Shown here: positions 1 to 5,785 of the stretch, one piece after another
Layout of the letters: each line of letters opens with the position of its first letter
How positions within the stretch are numbered: the stretch's first letter is position 1
NCBI GenBank assembly: GCA_013815395.1
Contig: JACDGH010000150.1
Location: 1 to 6,500, forward strand
Length of the DNA: 6,500 bases
DNA from: Parachlamydiaceae bacterium
Lineage (GTDB): Bacteria > Chlamydiota > Chlamydiia > Chlamydiales > Parachlamydiaceae
Reading direction: 5' to 3'
Program-made: the position numbers and the translations under genes
Notes under the pieces: model-generated
What the model saw: the letters and a program-made list of their open reading frames with translations, nothing else
The model's database searches: none
Told to the model about the DNA's origin: nothing

Positions 1-380
1 CAATTTTTCACCGCGTCATAGACGGCTTTATGGTGCAAGGTGGCGGATTTACTAAAGATTTCCAGCAGAAGCCTACGCGTGCTTCAATAAAAATTGAGTC
101 AGACAATGGACTAAAAAACGTTAAAGGTTCTTTGGCAATGGCTAGGACTTCAGATCCTGATAGTGCCTCTGCTCAATTTTTTATCAATGGTGCAAACAAC
201 TCCTTCTTAGATTTCCGTGCAAAAAATTCCCGTGAATATGGGTATGCAGTCTTCGGAAAAGTCATTGAAGGAATGGATGTAGTAGAAAAAATCAATAAAG
301 TAAAAACTGCAACGAAAGGTCCACATGAAAATGTGCCTGTTGAAGCCATCGAAATATTAAGTGCCAAAGTTATCAATTAG
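1..380 (+). CDS. Cyclophilin-type peptidyl-prolyl cis-trans isomerase, 5'-truncated by the window edge
   Basis: This is a cyclophilin, which catalyses cis-trans isomerisation of Xaa-Pro bonds during protein folding. The frame is open from base 3, before the first internal ATG at 30, and reads FHRVIDGFMVQGGGF, the classic cyclophilin signature with the catalytic Arg at bases 12-14. GSLAMART and SAQFFI (around bases 126-182) follow, then YGYAVFGKVIEGMDVV, and the protein ends ILSAKVIN before TAG at 378-380. The N-terminal strands, roughly 50 residues, lie outside the window. The Trp that contacts cyclosporin in eukaryotic CypA is Phe here (FLDF, bases 204-206), as in E. coli cyclophilins. From memory of the E. 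coli proteins, the AVFGKV and ILSAKV segments look closer to periplasmic PpiA than to cytoplasmic PpiB. Localisation cannot be decided without the N-terminus, so no symbol is given. Family assignment is very secure. Confidence 0.95.
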   Translation, partial: IFHRVIDGFMVQGGGFTKDFQQKPTRASIKIESDNGLKNVKGSLAMARTSDPDSASAQFFINGANNSFLDFRAKNSREYGYAVFGKVIEGMDVVEKINKVKTATKGPHENVPVEAIEILSAKVIN

Positions 381-393
381 CATTTAAATTTTT

Positions 394-418
394 CAGGATT
401 GGGTTTGTCCCAATCCTG
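394..418. terminator. Hairpin between convergent genes, possible terminator
   Basis: A perfect 10-bp inverted repeat (CAGGATTGGG at 394-403, CCCAATCCTG at 409-418) with a 5-nt loop lies 13 bp after the cyclophilin stop codon and 16 bp before the 3' end of the convergent minus-strand gene. The position suits a bidirectional terminator. It is not followed by a good U-tract on either strand: TCTTG on plus, A-rich on minus. Its termination strength is therefore uncertain. Confidence 0.55.
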
Positions 419-434
419 TCTTGAAACCCTTCTC

Positions 435-1991
435 TTAAATTAACAGCGCTCTTTCGGCGCAAAATGGCATCTCATTAAGCAATGGTCTAGTGCAGTATGA
501 GGTTGTTAAGTGACGAAATGTTGATGTTAGTAGCACCCAACCCAATGGATCGTTTTGTTTAATCCATTCAGCACTAGAGATCCTGCCATTGTAACCTTGT
601 AGCCCATTAGCTTTAGTGGGCATAGCATATTCCAAATTGCTTCCGAAAGCTCCTGAAACTAGTTCCGCAAAATATTCTGCTCCAGAAGTGATCCAATAAT
701 GGTTTTCGTTGCAAGGTTTTTGCATCTGATAATCGCCATGGCGGGCATCTGGGCTTATCATTTCTTTATATTTAGGATTATTTTGAGCTGCTTTAAAAGC
801 TTCGGCGACATTTTTATTAAATTGTATATTAATAGCTAATAATTTATCTTCCTTGGGCAGTTGGTAAATACTCATAGTTTTAAGTGCCTTCTCGATATGC
901 GGAGGATAATCGACGAGCATACCCCAGTTTTTTATCTTACCTGAAGATATATCATTATAGGGTAAGAGAGCTTGTAGAACATGGGTAAGTTCGTGAATCA
1001 AAATATTGTTCTTACTCGTAGCAGGCTTTAAACCATTTTCATTATTACAAGGCGCTCCTGTTGTAAGTGGGGGCAAGATCCCGTTTACCGAAATGTCAAT
1101 CTGATTTAATGTAAAATCCTCTCTCATGACTTGTCGATAGTGACCCGAATAATCTTTTAGACCCAAAGCTTTATCCATAATTCGAACGATTAATTGAGAA
1201 TTAATAATCCTATCGCGGGCCTCTTGTTTTATACTGCCCATGAATTCGTCAATTGTTACTAAAGCGCTATAGGCGGCTTCATGTGGGATAAACGATTTAT
1301 AATTTGAATCGCGATCGACTCGATGTTCTAGAAGAACTGGAACACCTGAATTTGATATATATAATTCAAATTTAAAATCTTCGTTTGATAAATGTGATTG
1401 AAGTTTACTTTCTTTAGATAAAAGTGCAGCGATCTGGGCAATATCAGATATAGGATTTGAATAGAAATTACCTAATTCTTTGGCAACAATTCTTTGTTTT
1501 TGTATCTGCATTTCGCCTAAGACATTTTCGTTGATGCAATCGGATAATGTTGGTTTTGTGGAAATGCCTAGCGAATTAAGTGCAGGACTAGAACCACGAA
1601 GGCAAGGAGCTTCAACGCTTTGAAACATTGAAAACATGCATAAGGCCTTTATAATTTTAATAATAGAATTTGACTCTCTTTTGCATCCCTGTAGTAATAT
1701 TTTATCAGTATTCACAGTTAAACCAACGTTAGTATGAATATTTTCAAGGGGAGGAATTGTTGCTTCCATTTTGAGAAAGGCTATATTTACTGGTTCGGAC
1801 AAAAAATGTACAAAATTTAGAACAGGGACTCTTTTCGATAATGGAGGAATAATTTCAATTTCCTTTTTAATATCCGCAAGTATATATGTAAGTACTGAAT
1901 TCATAGATAGAGGAATGGATGGTGAAATTACTTTTATATGATTTTCTATAATATGAGTTGCATTTATAGTATTGGATTGTAATGCGTGCAT
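435..1991 (-). CDS. Putative HExxH zinc metalloprotease (gluzincin-like), 518 aa, otherwise unrecognised
   Basis: I do not recognise the full-length protein. The clear feature is HELTH at residues 333-337 (bases 981-995) in a hydrophobic helix context (ILIHELTHVLQALL), the zinc-binding and catalytic motif of zincin proteases. About 100 residues on comes SGAEYFAELVSGAFG (436-450), where E439 or E443 could be the third zinc ligand, as in gluzincins of the anthrax lethal factor-like type. The HELTHVLQ stretch also resembles the eCIS-core/DUF4157 motif locally. The first 320 residues show no domain I can name, no convincing signal peptide and no clear membrane helix; eight cysteines are scattered through the protein. 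The ATG at 1991 is supported by GGGGGA (2006-2001) nine bases upstream. It is a single gene, convergent with the cyclophilin and divergent from hpf. In a host-associated bacterium, a secreted effector is an attractive inference, not something shown here. The gene is real with high confidence; the protease call is moderate. Confidence 0.85.
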   Translation of the reverse strand: MHALQSNTINATHIIENHIKVISPSIPLSMNSVLTYILADIKKEIEIIPPLSKRVPVLNFVHFLSEPVNIAFLKMEATIPPLENIHTNVGLTVNTDKILLQGCKRESNSIIKIIKALCMFSMFQSVEAPCLRGSSPALNSLGISTKPTLSDCINENVLGEMQIQKQRIVAKELGNFYSNPISDIAQIAALLSKESKLQSHLSNEDFKFELYISNSGVPVLLEHRVDRDSNYKSFIPHEAAYSALVTIDEFMGSIKQEARDRIINSQLIVRIMDKALGLKDYSGHYRQVMREDFTLNQIDISVNGILPPLTTGAPCNNENGLKPATSKNNILIHELTHVLQALLPYNDISSGKIKNWGMLVDYPPHIEKALKTMSIYQLPKEDKLLAINIQFNKNVAEAFKAAQNNPKYKEMISPDARHGDYQMQKPCNENHYWITSGAEYFAELVSGAFGSNLEYAMPTKANGLQGYNGRISSAEWIKQNDPLGWVLLTSTFRHLTTSYCTRPLLNEMPFCAERALLI

Positions 1992-2000
1992 TTTATTTGA

Positions 2001-2006
2001 TCCCCC
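2001..2006 (-). promoter_or_regulatory. Ribosome binding site of the HELTH protein gene
   Basis: Read on the minus strand, this is GGGGGA, nine bases before the ATG at 1991-1989. It is the best Shine-Dalgarno match in the leader and fixes the chosen start; the surroundings are almost pure A/T, so it stands out. Confidence 0.6.
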
Positions 2007-2036
2007 AAAAGATATTTTTTATATTTTAATAATTAC

Positions 2037-2042
2037 ATTATA
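2037..2042 (-). promoter_or_regulatory. Possible -10 element for the HELTH protein gene
   Basis: A consensus TATAAT reads on the minus strand about 45 bp upstream of the start codon, at a sensible distance. No convincing -35 hexamer sits 16-18 bp further upstream. In such an AT-rich stretch a chance TATAAT is likely, so this is only a candidate. Confidence 0.25.
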
Positions 2043-2301
2043 ATTATTCTCTATTAAGAATAGATAAAGATCTAATAAAAACATTAATCTAAATAATTTA
2101 TTGTAATAATATTTAGGTATAAAAAGATAAATTTTTTTGGTTTTTGGAATAAATTGTGCGCGGGCCGAGCAACGTAATTGTGACAGACTTAAAGCGTACA
2201 TAAATTTTTTAATTAACAATGTTTTATCTTTTTTTCTCATTTCTGTCTCTGTCTCTGAAAAATACATTTTCTTTTTTCTTCCTCTCTTTTCTATTTAGGA
2301 T

Positions 2302-2307
2302 TATAAT
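2302..2307 (+). promoter_or_regulatory. Possible -10 element of the hpf promoter
   Basis: A perfect TATAAT lies 64 bp before the preferred hpf ATG (2371), predicting a transcript start near 2314 and a leader of roughly 57 nt. No good -35 hexamer is visible in the pyrimidine-rich sequence upstream, so the call rests on the -10 alone. Confidence 0.35.
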
Positions 2308-2370
2308 ATGAGATAGCGGAGGCTTCAGTTGGGCCTCTTCTTAAAACTTAAAATGCGAGTGAGGTATCTT

Positions 2371-3012
2371 ATGAGCCGAAGATCTAAAGCCATCGAGTTT
2401 TTAGAAGATGTTTATAATATTAGTATTACAGGTCGCAATGTAATGGTTACAGATGCCATGAAGGATTACGCGATTGAAAAGATTTCCAAAATAGAACGAT
2501 TCAGCAGCCGAATTATCGACGTGGCAGTTATTATGGATGTTCAGAGATTTGAGCATCGCGTAGATATAATCATGAAAGTCGATCATTTTAAGATTAAGAG
2601 CTCGGCCAATACTGATAATATGTATGAATCCATTGATAAAGCCGCTCATAAAATTGAAGCCCAGCTGCTTCGTTATAAGAGCAAAATCCAAGATTATCAC
2701 TTAGGAAAGGGTCATAATTCAGTAGATATGAGCGTCAATGTGCTGGGAGCCGTTCAGGATGAAGAAGTCTTGGAAGTTAATAATGATATTGAAGAAGAAA
2801 CTCGACGTCGGCTATTAGATAAGTATAGTCCACATAAAATTATAGACCGGGAAACACATTCTCTAAAAACCATCACTGATGGTGAGGCAATCATGAAAAT
2901 GGATTTGTCAGAAGATAATTTTCTTATTTATCGAGGAGAAGAGGATCGAAAAATAAAAGTGATTTATCGTCGAAACGATGGTAACTTCGGTGTAATCCAA
3001 GCTGAAGCTTAG
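2371..3012 (+). CDS. hpf: Long-form ribosome hibernation promoting factor (HPF/RaiA family)
   Basis: HPF binds the 30S decoding region of idle ribosomes. Long forms also dimerise 70S particles into inactive 100S ribosomes through their C-terminal domain. Counting from the ATG at 2371 (213 aa), residues 15-110 form the S30AE domain, beginning YNISITGRNVMVTDAMKDYA and ending in an amphipathic helix (KIEAQLLRYKSKI). Residues 111-155 are a charged linker. Residues 156-210 are the dimerisation domain, with the hallmark pattern SLKTITDGEAIMKMDL...NFLIYR...IKVIYRRNDGNFGVIQ. I chose this ATG because GAGGT lies at 2361-2365, about six bases upstream. An in-frame TTG at 2329 (227 aa) also has a good GGAGG (2318-2322), and an ATG at 2353 lacks one. 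If transcription starts near 2314, the TTG would have almost no leader, which favours 2371. The gene is monocistronic, ended by the terminator that follows. Assignment is very secure; the start is moderate. Confidence 0.93.
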   Translation: MSRRSKAIEFLEDVYNISITGRNVMVTDAMKDYAIEKISKIERFSSRIIDVAVIMDVQRFEHRVDIIMKVDHFKIKSSANTDNMYESIDKAAHKIEAQLLRYKSKIQDYHLGKGHNSVDMSVNVLGAVQDEEVLEVNNDIEEETRRRLLDKYSPHKIIDRETHSLKTITDGEAIMKMDLSEDNFLIYRGEEDRKIKVIYRRNDGNFGVIQAEA

Positions 3013-3027
3013 ATTTTGCTGAAAGAG

Positions 3028-3088
3028 TTCCAGTGAAATGTACATCGGAAATTCATTTCCCGATTTCATTTCGCTGGAATAGTTTTTT
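3028..3088 (+). terminator. Rho-independent terminator of hpf
   Basis: Left arm 3028-3040 (TTCCAGTGAAATG) pairs with 3067-3079 (CATTTCGCTGGAA), giving 13 bp with a single G-U pair. An inner ATCGG/CCGAT stem (3044-3048 with 3060-3064) extends it. The run TAGTTTTTT follows immediately (T-run 3083-3088). It begins 15 bp after the hpf stop codon and insulates hpf from the next gene. Confidence 0.88.
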
Positions 3089-3099
3089 ACAAATTGTAA
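3087..3099. repeat. Short palindrome TTACAA-A-TTGTAA before the nuclease-fold gene
   Basis: Two perfect 6-bp arms are separated by one base and end 11 bp before the ATG at 3111. It lies where an operator or transcript-start-proximal site could be, but it overlaps the T-run of the preceding terminator and could be a chance product of AT-rich sequence. Confidence 0.3.
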
Positions 3100-3110
3100 T
3101 CTGTCGATAA

Positions 3111-3590
3111 ATGGATATTAAGCAAAACACTTTATATTGCTCAATTCGCAAAGAATTAGTTGCCGCCCTACCTGAAGAGATCATTAGACAACGCCTATTG
3201 GTTTATATGCTTAACGACAGGGGGTTTCCCGAAGCGCTTGTAGCTGTAGAAAAAACTTTAAAACAGATGCCTCATCTAGGAAGCTTAAATCCACTTAAAA
3301 TCCCGCATCGAAGAGCGGACATTATTTGTTACGGCAAGGGAATTCATCCCGATTGCGCTCTATATCCATTATTACTTATTGAATGCAAAGCTGTTAAACT
3401 TACATCTCGAGTGATCAATCAGGTTGCTGGCTATAATCAATTTGTTAAAGCCTATTTTATTGCTATTGTAAATGATCATGAAATTCAAACTGGTTGGTTT
3501 GACCCAAAACAAGGCGTTTATGTCTTTGTTCCACACCTTCCTTCTTATGAAGAACTCCTAGAAGCCGTGATCCCCGCCCACAACACCTGA
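3111..3590 (+). CDS. Stand-alone HsdR N-terminal-like protein with PD-(D/E)XK nuclease fold, 159 aa
   Basis: The protein resembles the small family annotated as type I restriction enzyme HsdR N-terminal domain proteins. An N-terminal helix (PEEIIRQRLLVYML, 21-34) with a conserved Glu comes first. RRADIICYG (67-75) follows, giving the catalytic Asp D70. PLLLIECKA (86-94) then supplies the ExK pair E91 and K93. QVAGYNQF (104-111) matches the QxxxY motif of RecB-like nucleases. All core active-site residues are present, so nuclease activity is plausible, but no helicase/translocase, methylase or specificity subunit is in view. It is therefore not a complete restriction system, and its real role is unknown. 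The length is about that of the isolated domain. The ATG at 3111 has no clear Shine-Dalgarno sequence, and no better in-frame start exists before residue 33. The last 33 bp overlap the end of the convergent gene. Confidence 0.88.
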   Translation: MDIKQNTLYCSIRKELVAALPEEIIRQRLLVYMLNDRGFPEALVAVEKTLKQMPHLGSLNPLKIPHRRADIICYGKGIHPDCALYPLLLIECKAVKLTSRVINQVAGYNQFVKAYFIAIVNDHEIQTGWFDPKQGVYVFVPHLPSYEELLEAVIPAHNT

Positions 3591-5138
3591 TGAATTTTCA
3601 GCAAAATAGTACATCGAAGTGTAGGGATTCGATGTAATCACCGTCATCCAGCCGACTTGATTATTAAAAAATTTCCTGAGCTCAGGATCTTCATGAATAT
3701 GTAATACAATGAAGCCGTTTGCTGGGAGATTCAAATTGCGCTTGAGGGTAGTTGAATCTATTTCGCGAAAAAAAGTAATCTCTATCGTGGCTGTGCGCTG
3801 GTAAACAATCTCGGGGGCAGAATTCATTATCCATATAGTGGCAGAATCATTGTCTGCAAGTATAGGCGCCCATCGAAAAGAGCTTGGTTTAGTTTCCAAA
3901 GCGGGGTTATATGGCTGAAGATTTGTGCAAATATTACAAGGGGTTTGAAATCCTTGAATGCCAATATCGAGGCCTAATTTAATTCTGGCAGGGAAGCGTG
4001 TGGAGTCAATTGGACGAGCAATTAAGCGCACGCCGCCATTAAGAGTTTCTGGGATACCAAAATCATGATAGTAAGACCTAATGGGAATGCGGTGAAATTG
4101 GGGTTCTTGAGAAGAAATAATTAAAGCGTTTTTTTTTGTTGCCAAAAGAAGGCCTTGATCATCATAGAGTTCTACGTCAATCGAGAAACTTGAAGGGGAG
4201 TAAATAGGGTAAAAATAGATATTAGTGTAGTGATGATTAGCGATGCAAGCTGGGACCATTAAGGTTGATGGGTAAAAGTTGGTGTGGGCTGATTTCCAAT
4301 AGTCAGAATCTGTTTCTGCCTGGCTGCAATCGTAGTAGGTATGCGTAATAGTAACAGCTGGAATACTATGGTGTAAATTTCCCACTAATAATCTAGGGAA
4401 TATCCAATTCACATGGAAGTGAACTTTACATGTTCCTGGTTGATGGTCCAAAAACTGCTTTAATTCAAAGCAGCGTGCAGGGTAAATCCATTGTGTTTGA
4501 TAAGGATTAACTTCGCCAAGATCCACTTTGCGTTCCAAAATCTCTTGCTTATGATTAAAAAATTGGAGGCGGAGCATGCTGTTTTTTACAGGAATAATTC
4601 CATTAATTATGCCTAAAAAGGGTTCTCTATCATTGTCGGCATAGATGTTGAATCCAGATTCAGGAACATTAGTTTGGCTATTTTTTGTCATATCTTCGAA
4701 GTCATTATAAATTCTTTGGGCAGTATGAACGACTGTGCTGAATTTGGGACTATAATAATTGATGACCACGGCCGGAAATGGGAAAACAAGATTTTGAGTT
4801 GAGAAGAATTCAATTTCCATGCTTCCAAAAAAATCATTTTCGGTGGCAGGAGGGCACATTTCCAATAAATCGGCCACTTCGATCCTGTACGTTTTAGCTT
4901 CAGTAACAGAAAAAGAATGGCGAGCTAAAATTTTTCCTTCATTATTACGTAAAGTAACAATAGCGGCAACTTCGCGTACATTTCTTTTAAGGATCCAATA
5001 ACCCATGAAAAGAATGCGTGAAGAGCTTAAAGAACTATGCATTACAGGAAATATAGCGGACGAGCGATAAACAGGCCTTGGCGCTATAGTTCCAGTGAAA
5101 GGAATAGTGGTCTCTAAATGAGCATAATAGCTTCGCAT
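3558..5138 (-). CDS. Uncharacterised 526-aa protein of four degenerate beta-rich repeats
   Basis: I do not recognise this protein. Reading it against itself suggests four degenerate units of about 95-105 residues, near 42-145, 173-270, 293-395 and 422-515. Each has a beta strand of the form IxVxLxNxxG followed by Leu (AIVTLRNNEGKIL, LRLQFFNHKQEIL, IDVELYDDQGLLL, IEITFFREIDSTTL). A second strand pair then ends in a short acidic helix, and a final hydrophobic strand follows, with FPAVVINYY, IPAVTITHTYY and FPARIKLGL aligned in units 1-3. This architecture suits a chain of beta-sandwich modules used for binding rather than catalysis. There is no signal peptide or membrane segment; aromatic residues and His are abundant. 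The ATG at 5138 is preceded by AGGA (5150-5147) with eight bases of spacing. Tandem extended -10 promoter candidates lie upstream. The 3' end overlaps the convergent nuclease-fold gene. Gene call secure; function unknown. Confidence 0.87.
   Translation of the reverse strand: MRSYYAHLETTIPFTGTIAPRPVYRSSAIFPVMHSSLSSSRILFMGYWILKRNVREVAAIVTLRNNEGKILARHSFSVTEAKTYRIEVADLLEMCPPATENDFFGSMEIEFFSTQNLVFPFPAVVINYYSPKFSTVVHTAQRIYNDFEDMTKNSQTNVPESGFNIYADNDREPFLGIINGIIPVKNSMLRLQFFNHKQEILERKVDLGEVNPYQTQWIYPARCFELKQFLDHQPGTCKVHFHVNWIFPRLLVGNLHHSIPAVTITHTYYDCSQAETDSDYWKSAHTNFYPSTLMVPACIANHHYTNIYFYPIYSPSSFSIDVELYDDQGLLLATKKNALIISSQEPQFHRIPIRSYYHDFGIPETLNGGVRLIARPIDSTRFPARIKLGLDIGIQGFQTPCNICTNLQPYNPALETKPSSFRWAPILADNDSATIWIMNSAPEIVYQRTATIEITFFREIDSTTLKRNLNLPANGFIVLHIHEDPELRKFFNNQVGWMTVITSNPYTSMYYFAENSSGVVGGDHGF
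3610..3636. repeat. 9-bp inverted repeat inside the 3' coding end of the repeat protein gene
   Basis: TACATCGAA (3610-3618) and TTCGATGTA (3628-3636) pair perfectly around a 9-nt loop. It lies 20 bp after the stop codon of the plus-strand nuclease-fold gene, but within the minus-strand coding sequence. No T-run follows on the plus strand, so it is at most a weak or rho-assisted end, or an mRNA 3' stabiliser, for the 3111-3590 gene. Confidence 0.4.
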
Positions 5139-5170
5139 AAGATCAATCCTAGGTTCATATGTTTAATTTG

Positions 5171-5199
5171 ATTATATCATCTATGTAAAAGTTAGTCAC
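5171..5199 (-). promoter_or_regulatory. Extended -10 promoter P1 for the four-repeat protein gene
   Basis: On the minus strand the sequence reads TGATATAAT, a perfect -10 hexamer (5176-5171) with the TGn extension. GTGACT (5199-5194) lies 17 bp upstream, matching four of six bases of the -35 consensus. The predicted transcript start near 5164 leaves about 25 nt of leader containing the AGGA ribosome site, a good geometry. Confidence 0.5.
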
Positions 5200-5241
5200 G
5201 TTTGCTGTGGAATTTGCTTTTATTATAACATTTATGTAAAA
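5171..5241. repeat. Pair of 20-bp direct repeats in the divergent promoter region
   Basis: Bases 5171-5190 and 5222-5241 agree at 18 of 20 positions, differing at the 7th and 11th base. Both are soon followed by GTTAG (5191-5195 and 5247-5251). The 51-bp period is close to five helical turns, so both copies would face the same side of the DNA. They contain the minus-strand P1 and P2 -10 elements. Confidence 0.6.
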
Positions 5242-5242
5242 T
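5214..5242 (+). promoter_or_regulatory. Possible plus-strand promoter of the coiled-coil/MptE-like operon
   Basis: TTGCTT (5214-5219) and TAAAAT (5237-5242) are 17 bp apart, a weak -35 and a five-of-six -10. The predicted start near 5249 gives a leader of about 75 nt. It overlaps minus-strand P2, so the two would compete if both are used. Confidence 0.28.
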
Positions 5243-5250
5243 AAAAGTTA
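5222..5250 (-). promoter_or_regulatory. Extended -10 promoter P2, duplicate of P1
   Basis: On the minus strand it reads TGTTATAAT (hexamer at 5227-5222), the same extended -10 form as P1, 51 bp further upstream. The -35 region (TAACTT at 5250-5245) is poor, so it would depend on the extended -10. It may also overlap a plus-strand promoter for the 5324 gene. Confidence 0.35.
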
Positions 5251-5323
5251 GAATTATACACAAAGATTCGGGAAATTTGAGTGCACAAAAAAGCCGTTTC
5301 GTAGCTCATAAAGGGAGATTCTA

Positions 5324-5761
5324 ATGAAAGAAAAAACACCTTTGGAAAATCTGTTCGATCAAATGAGTGATTTATTAAAACTCGTCAATGAGGGAACAAC
5401 AAAAGCTAGTGATGAGGAGTCTGTTCCTCCCGATATTGAAAAACGGATGGAAAAACTCGAAAAAGATGTTGATGCCTTTACCAAATTAGGTGAGAAAGCC
5501 GTAGCTTTGTCCGGCCTTTCTTCAGTAGATATGCGAAAATATCGTGAGGGCATGGTAGAAGAACTGACCCCTGAGGGGAAGGAATTACTGGATAAAGCAA
5601 AGCAATTACAGCAACAGGCACAAGCTTTAGAAGCGAGTTATCAATCGGGTCTTGCCATTGAACAACCTGTAGAAAAGGCAAGCGAAGATCCCGAATATGG
5701 AAAACATCGTCGCAAAAAGTTTAAACGTTTTGGCAGTGATGATAAATGGAAACCTCTCTAA
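5324..5761 (+). CDS. Small hydrophilic coiled-coil protein, 145 aa, function unknown
   Basis: I do not recognise a named family. The protein is highly charged and predicted mostly helical. It has an amphipathic N-terminal helix (LENLFDQMSDLLKLV, 7-21), an acidic linker (29-35) and heptad-like segments at 38-60 (IEKRMEKLEKDVDAFTKL) and 84-104 (rich in Lys, Gln and Ala). A strongly basic tail at 127-135 (GKHRRKKFK) is followed by a C-terminal KWKPL. There is no signal peptide, membrane segment or cysteine. The start at 5324 is well supported by AAGGGAGA (5311-5318), about five bases upstream. The next gene begins 24 bp after the stop codon on the same strand, so the two are probably co-transcribed and may act together. 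A chaperone, adaptor or nucleic-acid-binding role for the basic tail would be guesswork. Confidence 0.87.
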   Translation: MKEKTPLENLFDQMSDLLKLVNEGTTKASDEESVPPDIEKRMEKLEKDVDAFTKLGEKAVALSGLSSVDMRKYREGMVEELTPEGKELLDKAKQLQQQAQALEASYQSGLAIEQPVEKASEDPEYGKHRRKKFKRFGSDDKWKPL

Positions 5762-5785
5762 TACCTTTTGCGAGAAGTGTAATCT

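Larger units (their letters stand above)
1992..2370. other. AT-rich divergent intergenic region with no convincing gene
   Basis: This region separates two divergent genes. It is dominated by A/T runs, with one GC-rich islet around 2157-2172. It has a short TCTGTC tandem repeat (2242-2257, about 2.7 copies) and pyrimidine tracts at 2268-2295. A minus-strand frame of 82 codons (2267-2019) has a fair AGGAAG ribosome-site-like sequence, but its translation is the Lys/Ile/Tyr/Leu/Phe-rich output expected of random AT-rich DNA, so it is not called as a gene. The start-proximal part on the plus strand holds the hpf promoter candidate and a small hairpin (2319-2323 with 2333-2337). No tRNA or other RNA gene was recognised. 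Confidence 0.5.

Noticed and set aside
173..376. Minus-strand 67-codon open frame
   Set aside because: It is antisense to the conserved cyclophilin core.
2242..2257. TCTGTC tandem repeat of about 2.7 copies
   Set aside because: It is too short to call a meaningful repeat array; it could be a slippage tract but is not in or directly before a start codon.
2019..2267. Minus-strand 82-codon frame with an AGGAAG ribosome-site-like sequence, 27 bp before the HELTH protein gene
   Set aside because: The spacing and ribosome site are suggestive, but the translation is dominated by Lys, Ile, Tyr, Leu and Phe as expected from AT-rich DNA. The ribosome-site-like sequence is also part of a long plus-strand pyrimidine tract. 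A homology search would settle it.
2329..2331. TTG as the start of hpf (227 aa)
   Set aside because: It has a good GGAGG, but the preferred ATG at 2371 also has one. The predicted transcript start would leave only about 15 nt before the TTG. Kept as an alternative in the findings.
2401..2700. Minus-strand 99-codon open frame
   Set aside because: It lies wholly antisense to the S30AE domain of hpf, whose plus-strand reading is unmistakable.
3111..3590. A restriction-modification locus
   Set aside because: Only an isolated HsdR-N-type domain is present; no methylase, specificity subunit or motor domain is encoded within the window.
4819..5001. Plus-strand 60-codon open frame
   Set aside because: It is antisense to the first repeat unit of the 526-aa protein and shows no protein-like pattern.
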